Shown here in pieces: positions 1-8,130 of a stretch of 64,000 nucleotides of DNA. The translations under genes were made by a program, and so were the position numbers. The stretch's first letter is position 1. Every line of letters starts with the position of its first letter. The stretch comes from Poecilobothrus nobilitatus (Eukaryota > Arthropoda > Insecta > Diptera > Dolichopodidae), in assembly GCA_947095535.1 (NCBI GenBank), contig OX352772.1, positions 229,224,051-229,288,050 on the forward strand, in the 5' to 3' direction. The notes under the pieces were generated by a model. That model was not told where the DNA came from, made no database searches, and saw only the letters and a program-made list of their open reading frames with translations.

Positions 1-184
1 TCTTTTTGTGATACATAATGATTCTTCTAATCAAAAAGGAACACATTGGTTAGCAATATTTGTTCCACTTCAAAGGTATGCAGAATATTTTGATTCATTT
101 GGAAATCCGCCATTTCACAATGATATTATAAAATTTCTACAAAATCAATCGAAATGGATCCACCAGAAAAAGAACCCACTTTAA
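1..184 (+). pseudogene. Truncated adenain-like protease fragment (Polinton family 2)
   Basis: The frame open from about position 17 to the stop at 182-184 reads GTHWLAIFVP followed by YAEYFDSFGNPP. This is the His and Asp part of the adenovirus-type cysteine protease found in Polintons, and it parallels GTHWLVFFIP and EYFDSYGG in the intact protease at 7570-8055. The fragment stops before the Gln and Cys of the active site, so it cannot be a working protease. Its N-terminal part lies outside the window or is lost. A near-identical copy with the same truncation lies inverted at 19184-19387. That the protein is truncated is seen; that it belongs to the older Polinton-like family around it is inferred. 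Confidence 0.75.
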
Positions 185-300
185 AGGGAGCCGGACCTTC
201 GGAGAGCGAAAAACATGGGCTGATTTAAATGAATTAGCCTGAAAAATATTTGTTTCGAGAAATATAAAATAAAAACAATTTTACAATTTAAATATTTTTT
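1..300. repeat. Left arm of a 300-bp inverted repeat (partner 19070-19380)
   Basis: This stretch reads as the reverse complement of 19070-19380 with few changes. Shared landmarks are the protease fragment, the CCGGACCTTCGGAGAGCG block, GGGCTGATTTAAATGAATTAGCC and TTTGTTTCGAGAAATATAAAAT. The left arm lacks about 13 bases present in the right arm after GGAGAGCG. A related block also occurs at 61790-61880 beside the third Polinton fragment, so it is a recurrent family-2 sequence, perhaps its terminal or subterminal repeat. Confidence 0.7.
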
Positions 301-649
301 AAGGAAAATATGTATAAGGTGCCTATAACATTGTATTATGTAAATCTTAAAAGTTGGAGGTGTGTCACGTATTGAAGTCAATGTTGAAAGCGCAACTTGT
401 AAGTTGTTGAAAAGATTTATTGTTTTAACAAAGGAATTTATGAATAAATTTAGTTTAGTTCCTGGTAGCTACAAATAATAATTCAATTCAATAATTATTT
501 AAGACATTACATGATAATTGACATAGTTCTATTGCATTAGATATAACTAATAATTACTGAGTTTATGCAGTTTTTTTAAATAATCAGAATAGAAATTCCT
601 AAGAATGAAGAAACTATGCATGCATTATACTTCTAAAAAAACTACTTAA
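301..649. other. Non-coding stretch with one arm of a 57-bp direct repeat
   Basis: No convincing gene is seen. The block around 584-642 (AGAATAGAAATTCCTAAGAA...CTTCTAAAAAAA) recurs almost unchanged at 922-980. The two copies flank the inserted-looking segment 650-912. Confidence 0.4.
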
Positions 650-912
650 CTAACTTAAAATTGTAGATATGATCGGTTCAATGATCTTTATTCGCCTTTG
701 AAATCTCATTCTATCAATTGCATATTGTTGCCAATGATTTTTCCGAGAAGAATTGTAAGCAAAGCTCCATACATACATAACTTTACTTTGTAAAGTTGAA
801 TTAAATCGTACTTTTCTAGTTGGATTATTTAATTCTATATGATCTATATATTTATGATACAAATAAAAATTATTTTTTTGTTTTGTTTTTGTTTTTTATT
901 TTAACACGTTTT
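650..912 (-). pseudogene. Copy of the Polinton left-end small basic ORF
   Basis: The minus strand encodes about 70 residues containing ELNNPTRKVRFNSTL and YAIDRMRFQRRIKIIEPI. This is nearly the same as the ORF at 1991-2218, just inside the left terminal repeat of the complete Polinton. The DNA match covers roughly 655-910 against 2038-2292 in direct orientation, including the T-rich tail. Here the segment lies outside the complete element and sits between two copies of a 57-bp repeat. Function is unknown. It could be a small gene kept by both Polinton families, or a fragment copied from one into the other. Confidence 0.45.
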
Positions 913-1112
913 TTTTTAACACGAATAGAAATTCCTAAGAATGAAGAAACTATGGATGCATTATACTTCTAAAAAAAGTAGAGGGTATTTGAAACTGCTT
1001 TCAAACAGTAGGTATACGAGTATAATGCTCTGAAAATTCAAAATAGTTCATTACTTTACTTTGAAAAACGAATAAATTTAAAATCAAATCCAATTCAAAA
1101 TATAAATTGAAA

Positions 1113-1388
1113 ATGGTAAGATATTATTTCGAACAATATTATTTTTGTTATACTTATTATTTTCAATATTCCAGGTTTTCATTAATGAACTAATAGCATT
1201 AGGAAAAGGTAAACAAGAACTTTTTAAAAATATTGATGTCCTCGCCATAGACAAGATGTGTAAACTTATAACGTTTAAATTTTTAGATATAAAACTGGGG
1301 CAAAAAGCACTACTTTGTGAGGTAAAGAACCCGTTCGATAATGAAAAAATAACGTTTACATGCCGGACAGATTTAGCAAAAAAGTGTC
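1113..1388 (+). pseudogene. 5' part of a family-2 Polinton gene, interrupted by the nested Polinton
   Basis: The ATG at 1113-1115 is followed at once by a 59-nt intron (1116-1174; GTAAGA...TTCCAG). Exon 2 opens with VFINELIALGKGKQELF and continues through DKMCKLITFKFLD and NEKITF to the insertion point at 1388. The same start, the same intron position and the same 59-nt length occur in the copy on the minus strand at 62344, which supports the splice model. The remainder of the gene resumes at 18853. The interruption lies at the AGTGTC target duplication. Indels near the junction shift the frame, so the gene was probably already decaying. Function is unknown. By position next to polB it may correspond to the Gln-rich protein at 15769. 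Confidence 0.6.
1383..1388. repeat. Left target-site duplication AGTGTC of the complete Polinton
   Basis: The six bases AGTGTC directly precede the terminal repeat and are repeated at 18847-18852. Six-base duplications are characteristic of Polinton/Maverick integration by a retroviral-type integrase. Confidence 0.9.
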
Positions 1389-1932
1389 AGTAGGTATAGG
1401 GGCACTTTGGCATGGGAAATTAGCCCATATCGCACGACCTAGTTTTTAATAAACCATATCGCACGCCCACGCAAATTAACCTATATTTGAATAACCTTGA
1501 GTTTTAGAGAAACCGGAAGTGTTGTGACCTGGATTCTGTTAGAAGTTGGGGTAAAACAAGTCTTTTGATTGTATATTATAATAGGTCAACATGAAAATAG
1601 TTAGCAAAACTATTATATGTAAATATTAAAGCACGTGTTATTTAATGTTGGCGAACTAGTTTTAAAGTGTATCTTTAAGGAATGCGTGTTTTTTTTTGTG
1701 TTGGTTAACTAGTTTTACTATAGGAAGAAATACAAAATAACAATTAGCATCTTCGTTTTTTTTTTTTTTATAGCAGAATATCTGGTTTAGATTACTATGT
1801 AGTATTTTAAAAAGGTAGAAAAAGAAAGAGGCAAGAAAAGTTGAATGCAAATAGATTGGTATAGTATAGTATAGTAAGAACGTAGAATATATATCTACAT
1901 ATATATGTTGCATATAAAAAGGTTAAAAAAAA
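1389..1932. repeat. Left terminal inverted repeat of the complete Polinton
   Basis: It begins AGTAGGTATAGGGGCACTTT and matches the reverse complement of 18297-18846 through to ATGCAACATATATATGTAGA... and TTAACCTTTTTATATGC at its inner end. Small differences (a missing ATTGT-type stretch, poly-T length) show the arms have drifted slightly. A length of about 545 bp is usual for Polintons. Confidence 0.88.
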
Positions 1933-1990
1933 ATTCAAACTTTATTAACTTTAATGTACAAAATATAAAGTGTATTTTATTTTTAGAGTA

Positions 1991-2218
1991 TTACAAAAAT
2001 CTCTTTTTAAATATGTTTTTACGATGACTACTACTTAAAATTGTAGTTATGATCGGTTCAATGATCTTTATTCGCCTTTGAAATCTCATTCTATCAATTG
2101 CATATTGTTGCCATTGATTTTTCCGAGAAGAATTGTAAGCAAAGCTCCATACATACATAACTTTAATTTGTAAAGTTGAATTAAATCGTACTTTTCTAGT
2201 TGGATTATTTAATTCCAT
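1991..2218 (-). CDS. Small basic protein of unknown function at the Polinton left end
   Basis: A 75-codon minus-strand frame starts MELNNPTRKVRF and contains KVMYVWSFAYNSSRKN, RMRFQRRIK and a basic tail SSSHRKNIFKKRF. It is the leftmost gene, with its 3' end facing the terminal repeat. A second copy at 650-912 keeps the same frame with only a few substitutions, which favours a real protein over a chance ORF, although both copies may simply be recent. No domain is recognised. It may be the last exon of a longer gene, since upstream sequence is very A/T-rich. Confidence 0.45.
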   Translation of the reverse strand: MELNNPTRKVRFNSTLQIKVMYVWSFAYNSSRKNQWQQYAIDRMRFQRRIKIIEPIITTILSSSHRKNIFKKRFL

Positions 2219-2357
2219 ATGATCTATATATTTATGTTACAAATAAAAATTATTTTTTTGTTTTGTTTTTGTTTTTTATTTTAACACGTTTTCTTTAAGT
2301 AAGTACATATAGATATTAAAACTATTTTTAATTGCACATCTTAAACTTGAACTTACA

Positions 2358-2774
2358 TTATGTGTTGGAATAGGACATAGATTTAAAATGTTCAATTTTT
2401 AACAATGATGGCATGGTATTGGTTAAATCATTTATTTTAGTACTATCTATGTATTTTTCAAGAAAATTTTTTTTCTGCTTTCCTTTAACGTAAATTATAT
2501 CAGCTGATTGTAAATAGTACTTAAGTATATCCCTCAAACATAAATATTCTACTGTACCACTATTCCATTTTAATCCATTTATTTTATTTTCAGAATATTG
2601 AATATTGTATTTTGTTTCATGATTAAGTTCTTCTTCGGGGTAAGGCGCTTTAAAATGATATACAATTGGAATCAAACTCCCCTTTTTAAGAATAGCCAAT
2701 TCCTTTATAAAATATTGCTTTTCATTTCCTTGTACAAATTGTAAGTCAACAATGAAAATTTGTTGGTTATCCAT
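2358..2774 (-). CDS. Small conserved Polinton protein, possible nuclease-like fold
   Basis: A 138-codon frame starting MDNQQIFIVDLQFVQG contains FIKELAIL, KINGLKWNSGTVEY and ADIIYVKGKQKKNFLEKY. I recognise it as a type of small protein often found with insect Polintons. The buried IVD-x-Q strand near the N-terminus and the later IIYVKG strand recall an RNase H/DEDD exonuclease-like fold, but this is inference. It is transcribed divergently from the ATPase across about 120 bp, so they may share a promoter region. A paralogue lies at 7238-7573 and a broken homologue at 61095-61484. Confidence 0.7.
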   Translation of the reverse strand: MDNQQIFIVDLQFVQGNEKQYFIKELAILKKGSLIPIVYHFKAPYPEEELNHETKYNIQYSENKINGLKWNSGTVEYLCLRDILKYYLQSADIIYVKGKQKKNFLEKYIDSTKINDLTNTMPSLLKIEHFKSMSYSNT

Positions 2775-2895
2775 TATGAATGTTGATGAATGAATAACCT
2801 TTTGAGTGAATGAAGCGGGACTTTATATTCTCTTTCTGAGTGTACATTTTGTTATAAATATAGGTTTGCTATCATGAATAATTAATTATTTAATT

Positions 2896-3570
2896 GTGTT
2901 TTTTCACCGATTTACAATGATGGTGGCTGGGCCAACATGTTGTGGAAAAACTACTTTTATTCATAACCTAATAAAATTAAAAAATAAAATCTTACATCCG
3001 CAAATCAATAAAATTATTTTGTGTAACCCAGATAAAAATGCAGTACCGAATGATATAACAGATCTTGAGTATAGCAACAGTATTCCTGATTTTAGTGATA
3101 ATAGAAACTCTGTATTAATTGTGATAGATGATATGATGTTAAATTCTTATGATAGACATGTCTGCGAACTATTTACTAGAGGATCGCATCATAGAAATTT
3201 ATCGGTAATATTTGTAACCCAAAATATATTTCATCAAGGTAAATTTTCCAGAGATATTTCACTGAATTGCAAATACATAATTCTTTTTAAGAATCCTAGA
3301 GATAAATCACAGCTATTACCATTAGCCCGTCAAATATATCCGAATCAGGTCAAGGAATTTGAGAAAGTATATAATGAAGTGACATCTAAGTCATATGGTT
3401 ATATATTAATAGATCTTACTCAAGAAGTTAATGATTTATTTAGATTGAGAAGTGACATTTTCGAGCAAGATTTGTGTTATTGTACAACAAATCAGTTGGA
3501 ACAATATGCAAAAGAATATGAAACGATTGAAAATCAACCGACATATATTGCTCCTGTTAAAAAATTCTAA
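2896..3570 (+). CDS. DNA-packaging ATPase (FtsK/HerA, A32-like)
   Basis: A 224-residue frame reads MFFHRFTMMVAGPTCCGKTTF with Walker A GPTCCGKT at residues 12-19. Walker B SVLIVIDDMM lies near residues 72-80. A following sensor-like stretch, SVIFVTQNIF, lies near 103-112. These are the features of the genome-packaging ATPase of Polintons and related viruses, which would translocate element DNA into a capsid. Length is normal for the family. The next frame (core protein) overlaps its 3' end by about 65 bp, and the downstream virion genes follow with minimal spacing. No disruption is seen. Confidence 0.93.
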   Translation: MFFHRFTMMVAGPTCCGKTTFIHNLIKLKNKILHPQINKIILCNPDKNAVPNDITDLEYSNSIPDFSDNRNSVLIVIDDMMLNSYDRHVCELFTRGSHHRNLSVIFVTQNIFHQGKFSRDISLNCKYIILFKNPRDKSQLLPLARQIYPNQVKEFEKVYNEVTSKSYGYILIDLTQEVNDLFRLRSDIFEQDLCYCTTNQLEQYAKEYETIENQPTYIAPVKKF

Positions 3571-3835
3571 ACCGAAATTCCAAAGAGTTATTATAAAACA
3601 TTGTGAACCAGATGTAATTAAAACAATTTGTGAAATATCGTTAAATATTTTAAATGGTAACTGTAAGTTGAATAAAAAAACAAAAAATCAATTAAAAAGA
3701 TATAAAAGGGAGTTAAGATCACTCATTTGTTATAAAAAATCAATAAATAATAAACAAAAAATTATTGTTCAAAAAGGAGGATTTTTACCTACTCTTCTTG
3801 GTGCAGTTCTTTCAGAGTTGTTGGAAATCTTATAA
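3506..3835 (+). CDS. Core protein, adenovirus pX-like
   Basis: The conserved part reads SKPKFQRVIIKHCEPDVIKTICE, then NILNGNCKLNKKTKNQLKRYK, a basic stretch, and a hydrophobic end GGFLPTLLGAVLSELL. This pattern of basic body plus VQKGGFLP and hydrophobic tail is a small Polinton/adintovirus-type core protein compared with adenovirus pX. The frame is open from 3452. Methionines at 3452, 3506 and 3518 all lie inside the ATPase gene, so the true start is unsettled and splicing is possible. The stop at 3833-3835 is one base before the next ATG. Confidence 0.75.
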   Translation: MQKNMKRLKINRHILLLLKNSKPKFQRVIIKHCEPDVIKTICEISLNILNGNCKLNKKTKNQLKRYKRELRSLICYKKSINNKQKIIVQKGGFLPTLLGAVLSELLEIL

Positions 3836-3836
3836 A

Positions 3837-4511
3837 ATGAATAATTCATCATTTAATAAAATGATAATTCTCAAACCGGAAATATATGAAAAACTTAAAC
3901 AAAATTCTAATCTTGAAATTAACCAGTTGGATAAAAATATGAAAAAAATTATGTTAAATAAGCATTTGACTGATATCCAGAAATGGTATTTTTTACAGCA
4001 AAACTTGTTTAAAAAACAAAATCAGAGCAGAACTCTTCCACAAAACAGAGAAAAAGGAAAAACGATACTAATGGAATCAAAAAGTACTCAAACACGTGTA
4101 AAACCATTACTTAAAGATGCAAAGGTACAATCAGATTCTGTTAAATATAGAGACATTAAAATGCAATTCCCTGAAGAAGAAATATATGAGGATACCCCTG
4201 ATAATGTGTTTGAAGACGAAGAAAATGAAGAAAATGTTTTATCAAAAGCAATGCCTGCTGCAATAGCGGGGGAACGGTTAAGAAAACGAAAATCAATTAG
4301 GAGTAAAAATGTTCAAATATTTGAAACATATACTAGTGATATAATAACAGTTCCATTAGATAGTCCAAGTCCACCAACGAAAAAGGAAAAAACTATAAAT
4401 AGATCTCCAAAACGTTTATTGCGATCAGCGAAAGCAGGTGATACTCAAACACAACTTAATTTTCCAATTCGTACAAATAAATCTACAAGTTCATGGACAA
4501 AGTACAAGTAA
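3837..4511 (+). CDS. Uncharacterised Polinton structural-region protein
   Basis: Starting at MNNSSFNKMIILKPEIYEKL (ATG at 3837, one base after the previous stop), the frame has 224 codons. The N-terminal third is helical with NQLDKNMKKIMLNKHLTDIQKW, the middle is strongly acidic (PEEEIYEDTPDNVFEDEENEE), and the C-terminal third is basic and Pro/Ser-rich, ending SSWTKYK. A frameshifted homologue of the C-terminal half lies at 58690-59031. It belongs to the packed virion block, so a structural or assembly role is inferred; no enzyme motif is seen. The longer frame from 3765 overlaps the previous gene and is not preferred. Confidence 0.7.
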   Translation: MNNSSFNKMIILKPEIYEKLKQNSNLEINQLDKNMKKIMLNKHLTDIQKWYFLQQNLFKKQNQSRTLPQNREKGKTILMESKSTQTRVKPLLKDAKVQSDSVKYRDIKMQFPEEEIYEDTPDNVFEDEENEENVLSKAMPAAIAGERLRKRKSIRSKNVQIFETYTSDIITVPLDSPSPPTKKEKTINRSPKRLLRSAKAGDTQTQLNFPIRTNKSTSSWTKYK

Positions 4512-4549
4512 ATGATGAATTTTAAGTCACATTACTCAGTGATTCATCT

Positions 4550-5410
4550 ATGAATTTTTACCCCGAAAACACATTATCAACTTTTACGAATAAAATGGAT
4601 AAATATATGATCGATTCTAATTGGAAAGTTGGTGTATCTGAAATATATGCTAATGATTTTATTCCAAATGTCTATGGTGAGGAATGGGAAAAAAGTACTC
4701 AAATACATATCACTGGTATGCAGACAAACCGTATTGGTGTTGGGACTACTTATATACCATATAGTAACGATGAAATGATATGCGACTGGAAGGTTCTGTT
4801 ACTTCCTACTTTAATTCAAAATATTCGACCATTATTAGGATTTTCAAGAAAAGAAGTTTTACGTCAACTAATTTGGGGTATTTTTAACTTTATAAATGAC
4901 GATACAAACTACGTAATACCAAACAAAGCTGAGGAGTTTCCAAAAACTTTATTATACACTACTATCTGTTTAAGTAAGCCAAAAGTTAACATCAAATTAA
5001 GAACAAATTTCACTTACAGCTTAGATGGACTTTTAAAAACATGTTTTAATCAAGCTTTCCTAAAATTAACTGACCCTAAAAAATATAAACCTCGTGTAAT
5101 TGAAGTTTTTAAATTGTTTATTGATAGCATGAATTTAATTCCTGTAGAGAAACCAGATATGTTTTTTATATACACTGATATTATTGAACCACAAAATATA
5201 GGTGGTAAAAATGTAAGATGTTTAAGAACTGTTAATACAGAAAATGCTTTTACTAACACAGTAAAAGAATTTAACATAATTCAATATTGTAATGTTGAAA
5301 AATCATTTGATAGTATTTCAATGCTCTTATGTGATAAATATGGTTATAAAATAAATTTTAGTGATAGTAGTATTCCTACAAAAATTGTATTACATTTTAA
5401 AAAAGTATAA
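4550..5410 (+). CDS. Candidate minor capsid (penton-like) protein
   Basis: A 286-codon frame begins MNFYPENTLSTFTNKMDKYM followed by NWKVGVSEIYANDF. This N-terminal signature is shared by the partial copy at 59078-59455 (VKLFPDNTLASFENKL, NWKVGLSEIYLNEF). In that copy and just upstream here, the residues VTLLSD or VTLFSN directly precede the shared block in the same frame. This suggests the family protein normally starts earlier, and that this copy has a stop at 4523-4525 and a disturbed start. Position between the core proteins and the MCP, and the length, suit the single-jelly-roll minor capsid protein of Polintons. That role is inferred, not shown by a motif. Confidence 0.6.
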   Translation: MNFYPENTLSTFTNKMDKYMIDSNWKVGVSEIYANDFIPNVYGEEWEKSTQIHITGMQTNRIGVGTTYIPYSNDEMICDWKVLLLPTLIQNIRPLLGFSRKEVLRQLIWGIFNFINDDTNYVIPNKAEEFPKTLLYTTICLSKPKVNIKLRTNFTYSLDGLLKTCFNQAFLKLTDPKKYKPRVIEVFKLFIDSMNLIPVEKPDMFFIYTDIIEPQNIGGKNVRCLRTVNTENAFTNTVKEFNIIQYCNVEKSFDSISMLLCDKYGYKINFSDSSIPTKIVLHFKKV

Positions 5411-5457
5411 ATAAATGTCAGTTTGTAAATTTTAATATTGATTTTATTTTAAACGTA

Positions 5458-5895
5458 ATGGAGAAAGTGTATTACAGATATTATTTAGTACAATCCGGAA
5501 GAGGTCTTGATGACATTGGGCCTTTTTTGCATTCTACCATACCTTACCAAAGAGATCAAATATTAGGAAGTTTTTTTGGAGGTCTTTTTAAGTATTTGAA
5601 ACCTATATTTGCTTCAGGTGCTAATATATTTAAAAAAGAGGTCATTAACTCTGGTATTAGCGCTTTATCTGATATTGCATCAGGGGCAAATGTAAAGGAA
5701 GTTGTTCAAGATAGAGGTAAAGAAGTTATGAAAAATGTAAGACGCGGAGCTGTTAGGAAGCTTAATGAAATGTATGGATCTGGTAAAAGGGAAAGGAAAA
5801 CTATAAAAAGACTTAACATTAGCAATTCAAATTATTCTATGTCAAAACGGCGTAAAGTTAATAAGAAAAAGAAACTAAAAGATATTTTTAACTAA
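5458..5895 (+). CDS. Minor virion protein, adenovirus pVI-like
   Basis: A 145-codon frame reads MEKVYYRYYLVQSGRGLDDIGP, then GSFFGGLFKYLKPIFASGANIFKKEVINSG, an alanine/glycine helix region and a lysine/arginine-rich C-terminus. An amphipathic segment centred on a GGLF-K-x2-KP block near residues 44-52, followed by a basic tail, is typical of the pVI-like minor capsid protein of Polintons. In adenovirus that protein links capsid and core and disrupts membranes. Its stop is three bases before the MCP start. A frameshifted homologue lies at 59474-59872. Confidence 0.78.
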   Translation: MEKVYYRYYLVQSGRGLDDIGPFLHSTIPYQRDQILGSFFGGLFKYLKPIFASGANIFKKEVINSGISALSDIASGANVKEVVQDRGKEVMKNVRRGAVRKLNEMYGSGKRERKTIKRLNISNSNYSMSKRRKVNKKKKLKDIFN

Positions 5896-5897
5896 TC

Positions 5898-7199
5898 ATG
5901 GTGGAATGTATGAAATCTGAATTAGATATTTTTAAAACTCAACCTATTCAATCCAGTATTTTACGATCTGAGGAGGTTTCTTACAATCCGATTGCTTCCC
6001 TAGACAATCCGTCAACAATCGAATTTCTATCATTAGGTCATGGTGATACATATAGAGATTTATCTTCTGTATATTTACGATTAAAAGTACAAATTTTAAA
6101 AAAAGATGGAACTTTTAGGAATAATGATAAAGGAACTGATGGAATACTAATAGCACAACCAAGTGTTGTTAATAATCTTCTTCACTCTCTAATAAAACAG
6201 TGTAATGTACAGTTAAATGGTAAAAATATTACCCCCTCAGACGGTAATTACCATTACAGAGCTTATATTGAATCATTATTAAATTATGGTACAGATGCAG
6301 CAACAACACATTTGGAATGTGCCGGTTGGAATCTAGATAAACCAAATATAGCAAAATCTGACACTGTTAGTTCAAAGGAGCGCCAAAAAGCTTACCAAAA
6401 TAGCAATGTTGTAGAGCTTATGGGCAAATTACATGTAGATATGTTCAATCAGCTAACTCTTCTGATAAATAATGTTGATGTTAGAATAGTTTTAACATTA
6501 GAAAAACCAGATTTTTTCTTTTTCGGAGATGATTCTGATGAATCTCAATTAAAAATTGTAGAAGCAACATTGTTTATGAGACATGCAACTATTAATCCTA
6601 GTGTATTATTAGCACATAATGCTGTTATTGAGAAGTCGAACGCCAAATATAATTATAAACGGGTAGAAGTAAAAAGTTTTACGATTCCTTCTAATAGAAC
6701 CACTATTTCGCTTGATAATGTATTTATTGGGCAGTTACCAAACACGATATTATTTTGTATGACAGAGAATACCGGTTACTCTGGAAAAAGATCAAAAAAT
6801 CCATTTAATTTTAAACACTTTGATATTTCTCAATTCATGTTATATGTAAATGGAGTACAAATACCTAATACAATAATTGAAACCAGTTTTACGGAAGAAA
6901 ATAATTGTTATACACGTGCATATCATACGCTATTTTCTGGTACAGGCACATATCATAATAATAAAGGTCATCAGATAACAAAATCTATGTTTAATAATGG
7001 ATTCTTTATATTAGCTTGTGATTTAACTCCAGATGCATCAGGAAATGAAGTGTGTCATGGATTACTTAATCAAGGCACTGTCCGAATTGAAGCAAGGCTA
7101 TCAAAACCGCTTCCCTCAACTATATTTGCCATAGGTTATGGAGAATTTGATACAAGTTTACAAATTGATAAAAATCGAAATTTGTTCACAAATCTATAA
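5898..7199 (+). CDS. Major capsid protein, double jelly-roll
   Basis: A 433-codon open frame begins MVECMKSELDIFKTQPIQSS and continues SILRSEEVSYNPIASLDNPS, TIEFLSLGHGDTYRDLSSVY. The opening PIQSSI, then YNPIASL, then IEF and the Y-x-DLSS-x-YL motif are the N-terminal signature of Polinton/adintovirus-type major capsid proteins. Later landmarks are QLNGKNITPSDGNYHYRAYIE, VDVRIVLTLEKPDFFF and FMLYVNGVQIPN. The length is normal and no break is seen. It would assemble as pseudo-hexameric trimers in an icosahedral shell. A decayed homologue split by a SINE is at 59883-61095. Confidence 0.92.
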   Translation: MVECMKSELDIFKTQPIQSSILRSEEVSYNPIASLDNPSTIEFLSLGHGDTYRDLSSVYLRLKVQILKKDGTFRNNDKGTDGILIAQPSVVNNLLHSLIKQCNVQLNGKNITPSDGNYHYRAYIESLLNYGTDAATTHLECAGWNLDKPNIAKSDTVSSKERQKAYQNSNVVELMGKLHVDMFNQLTLLINNVDVRIVLTLEKPDFFFFGDDSDESQLKIVEATLFMRHATINPSVLLAHNAVIEKSNAKYNYKRVEVKSFTIPSNRTTISLDNVFIGQLPNTILFCMTENTGYSGKRSKNPFNFKHFDISQFMLYVNGVQIPNTIIETSFTEENNCYTRAYHTLFSGTGTYHNNKGHQITKSMFNNGFFILACDLTPDASGNEVCHGLLNQGTVRIEARLSKPLPSTIFAIGYGEFDTSLQIDKNRNLFTNL

Positions 7200-7237
7200 A
7201 TAGATTACTTAAGACTCGAATTTGAGTATTTGTTAAG

Positions 7238-7573
7238 GTGTCATTAACCTGTGCACTTGTAGATGTAACATTTTGTTGTGATGATAAAAACAACTTATTC
7301 GCGAAAGATATTTGCTTACTTGGAATTAAAGAACCTTGTAAAAAATTAATAAAAGAGTTTACATACAAATTTCCAACAAAAGAACTTTTAAATTATCATC
7401 TTGAAAATTATACTTTTGGAACTGTTCACAATGATAAAATAAATAACGATCTTAGACAGATATTGGAGAAATTTGATATTATTATAACAAATGAAAAAAT
7501 AAAAAAAGATTTCTTAATAAATTACACTAACGAAATAAGTAAAGTGTATGATTTAAGTAAATTTGATTCATGA
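7238..7573 (+). CDS. Paralogue of the small conserved Polinton protein (non-ATG start)
   Basis: The frame has 111 codons and starts at GTG 7238, with a stop codon just upstream at 7223 and no in-frame ATG. It opens SLTCALVDVTFCCDD, then LFAKDICLLG, and later LEKFDIIITNEKIKKDFL. This aligns in layout with 2358-2774 (FIVDLQF..., FIKELAIL, ADIIYVKGKQKKNFL), so the two look like diverged duplicates. Either the start codon has been lost, translation begins at a non-AUG codon, or a short upstream exon exists. The stop overlaps the protease start as ATGA. Function is unknown; a nuclease-like fold is only a guess. Confidence 0.6.
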   Translation: MSLTCALVDVTFCCDDKNNLFAKDICLLGIKEPCKKLIKEFTYKFPTKELLNYHLENYTFGTVHNDKINNDLRQILEKFDIIITNEKIKKDFLINYTNEISKVYDLSKFDS

Positions 7574-8055
7574 ATACTTTAGAATTAACTAATATATTAA
7601 GATGTAACAGATATACAAACAAATTTTTGAAAGGAGTTTTTGCTTTGGATAAATTACCTAATATAGTTGAAAGGCCAACATTCATGATTGTAAACATTGA
7701 TAAAGCCAAAGATCCTGGAACACATTGGTTAGTTTTTTTTATTCCAAAAGATGGTTGTATAGAATATTTTGATTCTTACGGTGGCACACCAGATAAACCA
7801 GAAATTCTTAATTATTTAAAAAGCCAATGCATAATATTTAATGATAGACAATTACAAAGTAACTTTTCAGATGTATGTGGACAATATTGTTGTGTTTACG
7901 CTTGGTGTAAGTGTAATAATATAAGTATGAATAAATTTTTAACACAATTTAGTAGTGTTAGTTATATCCATAATGATAATCTAATTTTAAAACTTTATAA
8001 CAGCATATTTGGGAAAAAGTATATTCAGAGCTGTGTTTCTAAACAAAAAATATAA
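7570..8055 (+). CDS. Maturation cysteine protease, adenain-like
   Basis: A 161-codon open frame. His52 lies in DPGTHWLVFF, Asp68 in IEYFDSYGG, Gln96 and Cys103 in LQSNFSDVCGQYCC. The His-Asp spacing and the seven-residue Gln-to-Cys spacing match the C5 protease of adenovirus, where the family processes capsid and core proteins. All expected active-site residues are present, unlike the truncated family-2 copies at 1-184 and 19184-19387. The start overlaps the previous stop by one ATGA, which suggests co-expression in the virion gene block. Confidence 0.92.
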   Translation: MNTLELTNILRCNRYTNKFLKGVFALDKLPNIVERPTFMIVNIDKAKDPGTHWLVFFIPKDGCIEYFDSYGGTPDKPEILNYLKSQCIIFNDRQLQSNFSDVCGQYCCVYAWCKCNNISMNKFLTQFSSVSYIHNDNLILKLYNSIFGKKYIQSCVSKQKI

Positions 8056-8130
8056 ATATATATATCTAAAATATTTCGGTTTTTTAACTCATTTTAAAAC
8101 AACTGTGAGAGGAATAGTATCATATACAAT

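Noticed and set aside
1007..1030. AGTAGGTATACGAG as the terminus of the outer Polinton
   Set aside because: It resembles the Polinton end, but the match to the copy at 62430-62455 extends outward into CTTTCAAAC, so it is not a clean boundary.
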